64,000 nt of DNA from positions 9,135 through 73,134 of the forward strand of contig NZ_JOJE01000036.1 in NCBI RefSeq assembly GCF_000720255.1, read 5' to 3'. The position numbers and the translations under genes are program-made. The stretch comes from Streptomyces griseus subsp. griseus (GTDB lineage: Bacteria > Actinomycetota > Actinomycetes > Streptomycetales > Streptomycetaceae). The notes below the pieces were generated by a model that was given only the letters and a program-made list of their open reading frames with translations, was not told where the DNA came from and searched no databases. Positions 62,935 through 64,000 of the stretch are shown piece by piece (position 1 is the first letter of the stretch; each line of letters begins with the position of its first letter).

Positions 62935-64000
62935 CTACTCGTTCGTGATCTCCTCGACGACCGTCGCTCCCAGCTCCCGCACGATCAGCTCGTACCCGGA
63001 GAGGGCCGACTCGTTGAGGTCCGGGTCGTCGTCCTCCGGGATGTCGTCCTCGATGGAGACGGGGGGCGGCGGCTCGGGCGCGGCGGCGGGGCGGGCAGCC
63101 GGACGCGAGGTGGCGGAGCCGGAAGCGGGCCCCGGCGCGGACGCCGATGACGTGGCGGAAGCGGACGTGGACTGGGCCGACGTCGGGCGCGGGGCGCCCG
63201 TACCGCCGGCGCCCGAGCCGCCGTAGCCGCCACCGCTTGTGCCGCCGTAGCCGCCCGAAGCTCCGGGGCCACCCTGGCCGCCGGGGCCGCCGGGGCTTCC
63301 CGGGCCGCCCTGGGTGCCGTATCCGCCCGGGGCGCCGCCTCCGCCGTAGCCTCCGGTCGGCGGGGGCGCGGAGCCGCCGGACGGGTCGACGATCGCCTCG
63401 ATCTTCCAATGGACGTTGAACTGCTCGGCCAGGGCCTGGCGCAGCACGTCCTCGCTGCCGCTGCCCGAGAAGTTGTCACGTGCTCCGGCGTTGACGAAGC
63501 CGATCTGGAGGGTGGTGCCGTCGAAGCCGGCGACCTGGGCGTTCTGGCTGAGCAGGATCCAGGTGAACCGGCGGCGGTTCTTCACCGCCTCCAGGATGTT
63601 CGGCCAGAGCGTGCGTGGGTCGAGGCCACCGGCGGGGGGCGCGTAGGCGGTGGCGCCGGCCTGGGCAGCGGGCGCGGCGGCCTGCGGGATCGCGGGGGGT
63701 GCCGGGGGCGTGTCCGGGGCCGGCGAGCCGGGTGCAGGCGCGGCGGCCGGTCGGCCACCGCCCGCGGGCACCGCGGTGGGCCAACCGCCGGGCCGCCGAC
63801 CGCTGCCCGCACCGGCGGCGGTGGGCCAGGCACCGTCGACGGGCGCGGAGGTGGCGTCCATCCCGGCGGAGGCCGGAGCGGGGGCGGGGGAGCCGGGTGC
63901 GGGCGCGGCGGCCGGTCGGCCACCGCCCGCGGGCACCGCGGTGGGCCAACCGCCGGGCCGCCGACCGCTGCCCGCACCGGCGGCGGTGGGCCAGGCACCG
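62935..64000 (-). CDS. dnaX: DNA polymerase III subunit gamma/tau, C-terminal part (partial)
   Basis: The frame is open from the stop at 62935 to the right edge. What is visible is the C-terminal tail: a Pro/Ala/Gly linker with a 113-bp duplication, the tau domain III-like fold LDPRTLWPNILEAVKNRRRF with VAGFDGTTLQIGF, another Gly/Ser linker, and the acidic end EDDIPEDDDPDLNESALSGY plus LIVRELGATVVEEI. The ATPase core lies outside. Gamma/tau loads the sliding clamp and holds the replisome together; the acidic tip is the likely polymerase-binding part. The position next to purD matches streptomycetes. Confidence 0.88.
   Translation of the reverse strand, partial: GAWPTAAGAGSGRRPGGWPTAVPAGGGRPAAAPAPGSPAPAPASAGMDATSAPVDGAWPTAAGAGSGRRPGGWPTAVPAGGGRPAAAPAPGSPAPDTPPAPPAIPQAAAPAAQAGATAYAPPAGGLDPRTLWPNILEAVKNRRRFTWILLSQNAQVAGFDGTTLQIGFVNAGARDNFSGSGSEDVLRQALAEQFNVHWKIEAIVDPSGGSAPPPTGGYGGGGAPGGYGTQGGPGSPGGPGGQGGPGASGGYGGTSGGGYGGSGAGGTGAPRPTSAQSTSASATSSASAPGPASGSATSRPAARPAAAPEPPPPVSIEDDIPEDDDPDLNESALSGYELIVRELGATVVEEITNE
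63725..64000. repeat. Near-identical direct repeat in the dnaX linker
   Basis: The segment from about 63727 to 63838 recurs at about 63890-64000, 166 bp later, with almost no changes. Each copy encodes the same Gly/Pro/Ala/Trp linker (GAWPTAAGAGSGRRPGGW and the PTAVPAGGG part). The second copy runs to the window edge, so more may lie outside. Confidence 0.85.

Overview
This is a high-GC actinobacterial chromosome segment that I assign to Streptomyces with high confidence. The evidence is the strong G/C third-position bias, bldC, an Lsr2-type nucleoid protein, valine dehydrogenase, a SARP/AfsR-type regulator, an NsdA-like developmental protein and rare TTA (bldA-dependent) codons. From memory, the gene order matches the conserved core interval of S. 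coelicolor around SCO4067 (dnaX) to SCO4115, read in reverse. It is chromosomal core with small accessory insertions, not a plasmid or prophage.

Layout. 1-7.3 kb: a truncated SARP/NB-ARC/TPR regulator, an asparagine-synthase-like macrolactam cyclase and an NsdA-like protein with a TTA codon. 7.3-13.7 kb: lhgO, trmB, a PrsW-type protease, an aldo/keto reductase and an M23 endopeptidase preceded by a clear c-di-AMP (ydaO-yuaA) riboswitch, then initiator tRNA. 13.8-16.5 kb: a three-gene riboflavin-type module (inverted-order RibD-like fusion, MarR regulator, GTP cyclohydrolase II) whose two promoters carry matching palindromes. 16.5-25.6 kb, the most variable part: a GNAT protein, a broken FtsX permease, a DUF1906 protein paired with a Tat-secreted M15 peptidase, a 1063-residue protein joining a helical N-terminus, an APH-like kinase domain and a KptA/Tpt1 RNA 2'-phosphotransferase domain, and a dead SDR gene. 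25.7-38.4 kb: an amino acid permease, a DEAD-box helicase with an Arg-rich repeat tail, a lipoprotein, a small zincin, a metallophosphoesterase, tRNAs Glu/Asp/Phe, a lone TnpB, HrpA and a second tRNA-Asp followed by tandem copies of its own 3' end. 38.8-43 kb: DUF6274, bldC, a conserved protein, vdh and DUF3073.

43-64 kb is the purine region: purM/purF, purL/purQ/purS, purC and purD, all on the minus strand, with lsrL, an ABC transporter plus two-component system, tRNA-Gly genes and several conserved membrane or lipoproteins between them. The window ends inside dnaX. purS, purQ and purL overlap by 4 bases each, and purF and purM are 45 bases apart, so they form two operons. Together with purC and purD these genes cover PRPP to phosphoribosylamine, GAR, FGAM, AIR and SAICAR.

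The best candidate for an undescribed system is the kinase-KptA fusion at 21519-24710. The residues expected for both activities are present, so it could place and remove, or transfer, phosphate on RNA, and its TTA codon suggests developmental control. Boundaries and starts were judged by eye from codon pattern, Shine-Dalgarno sequences and family knowledge; no database search was run.
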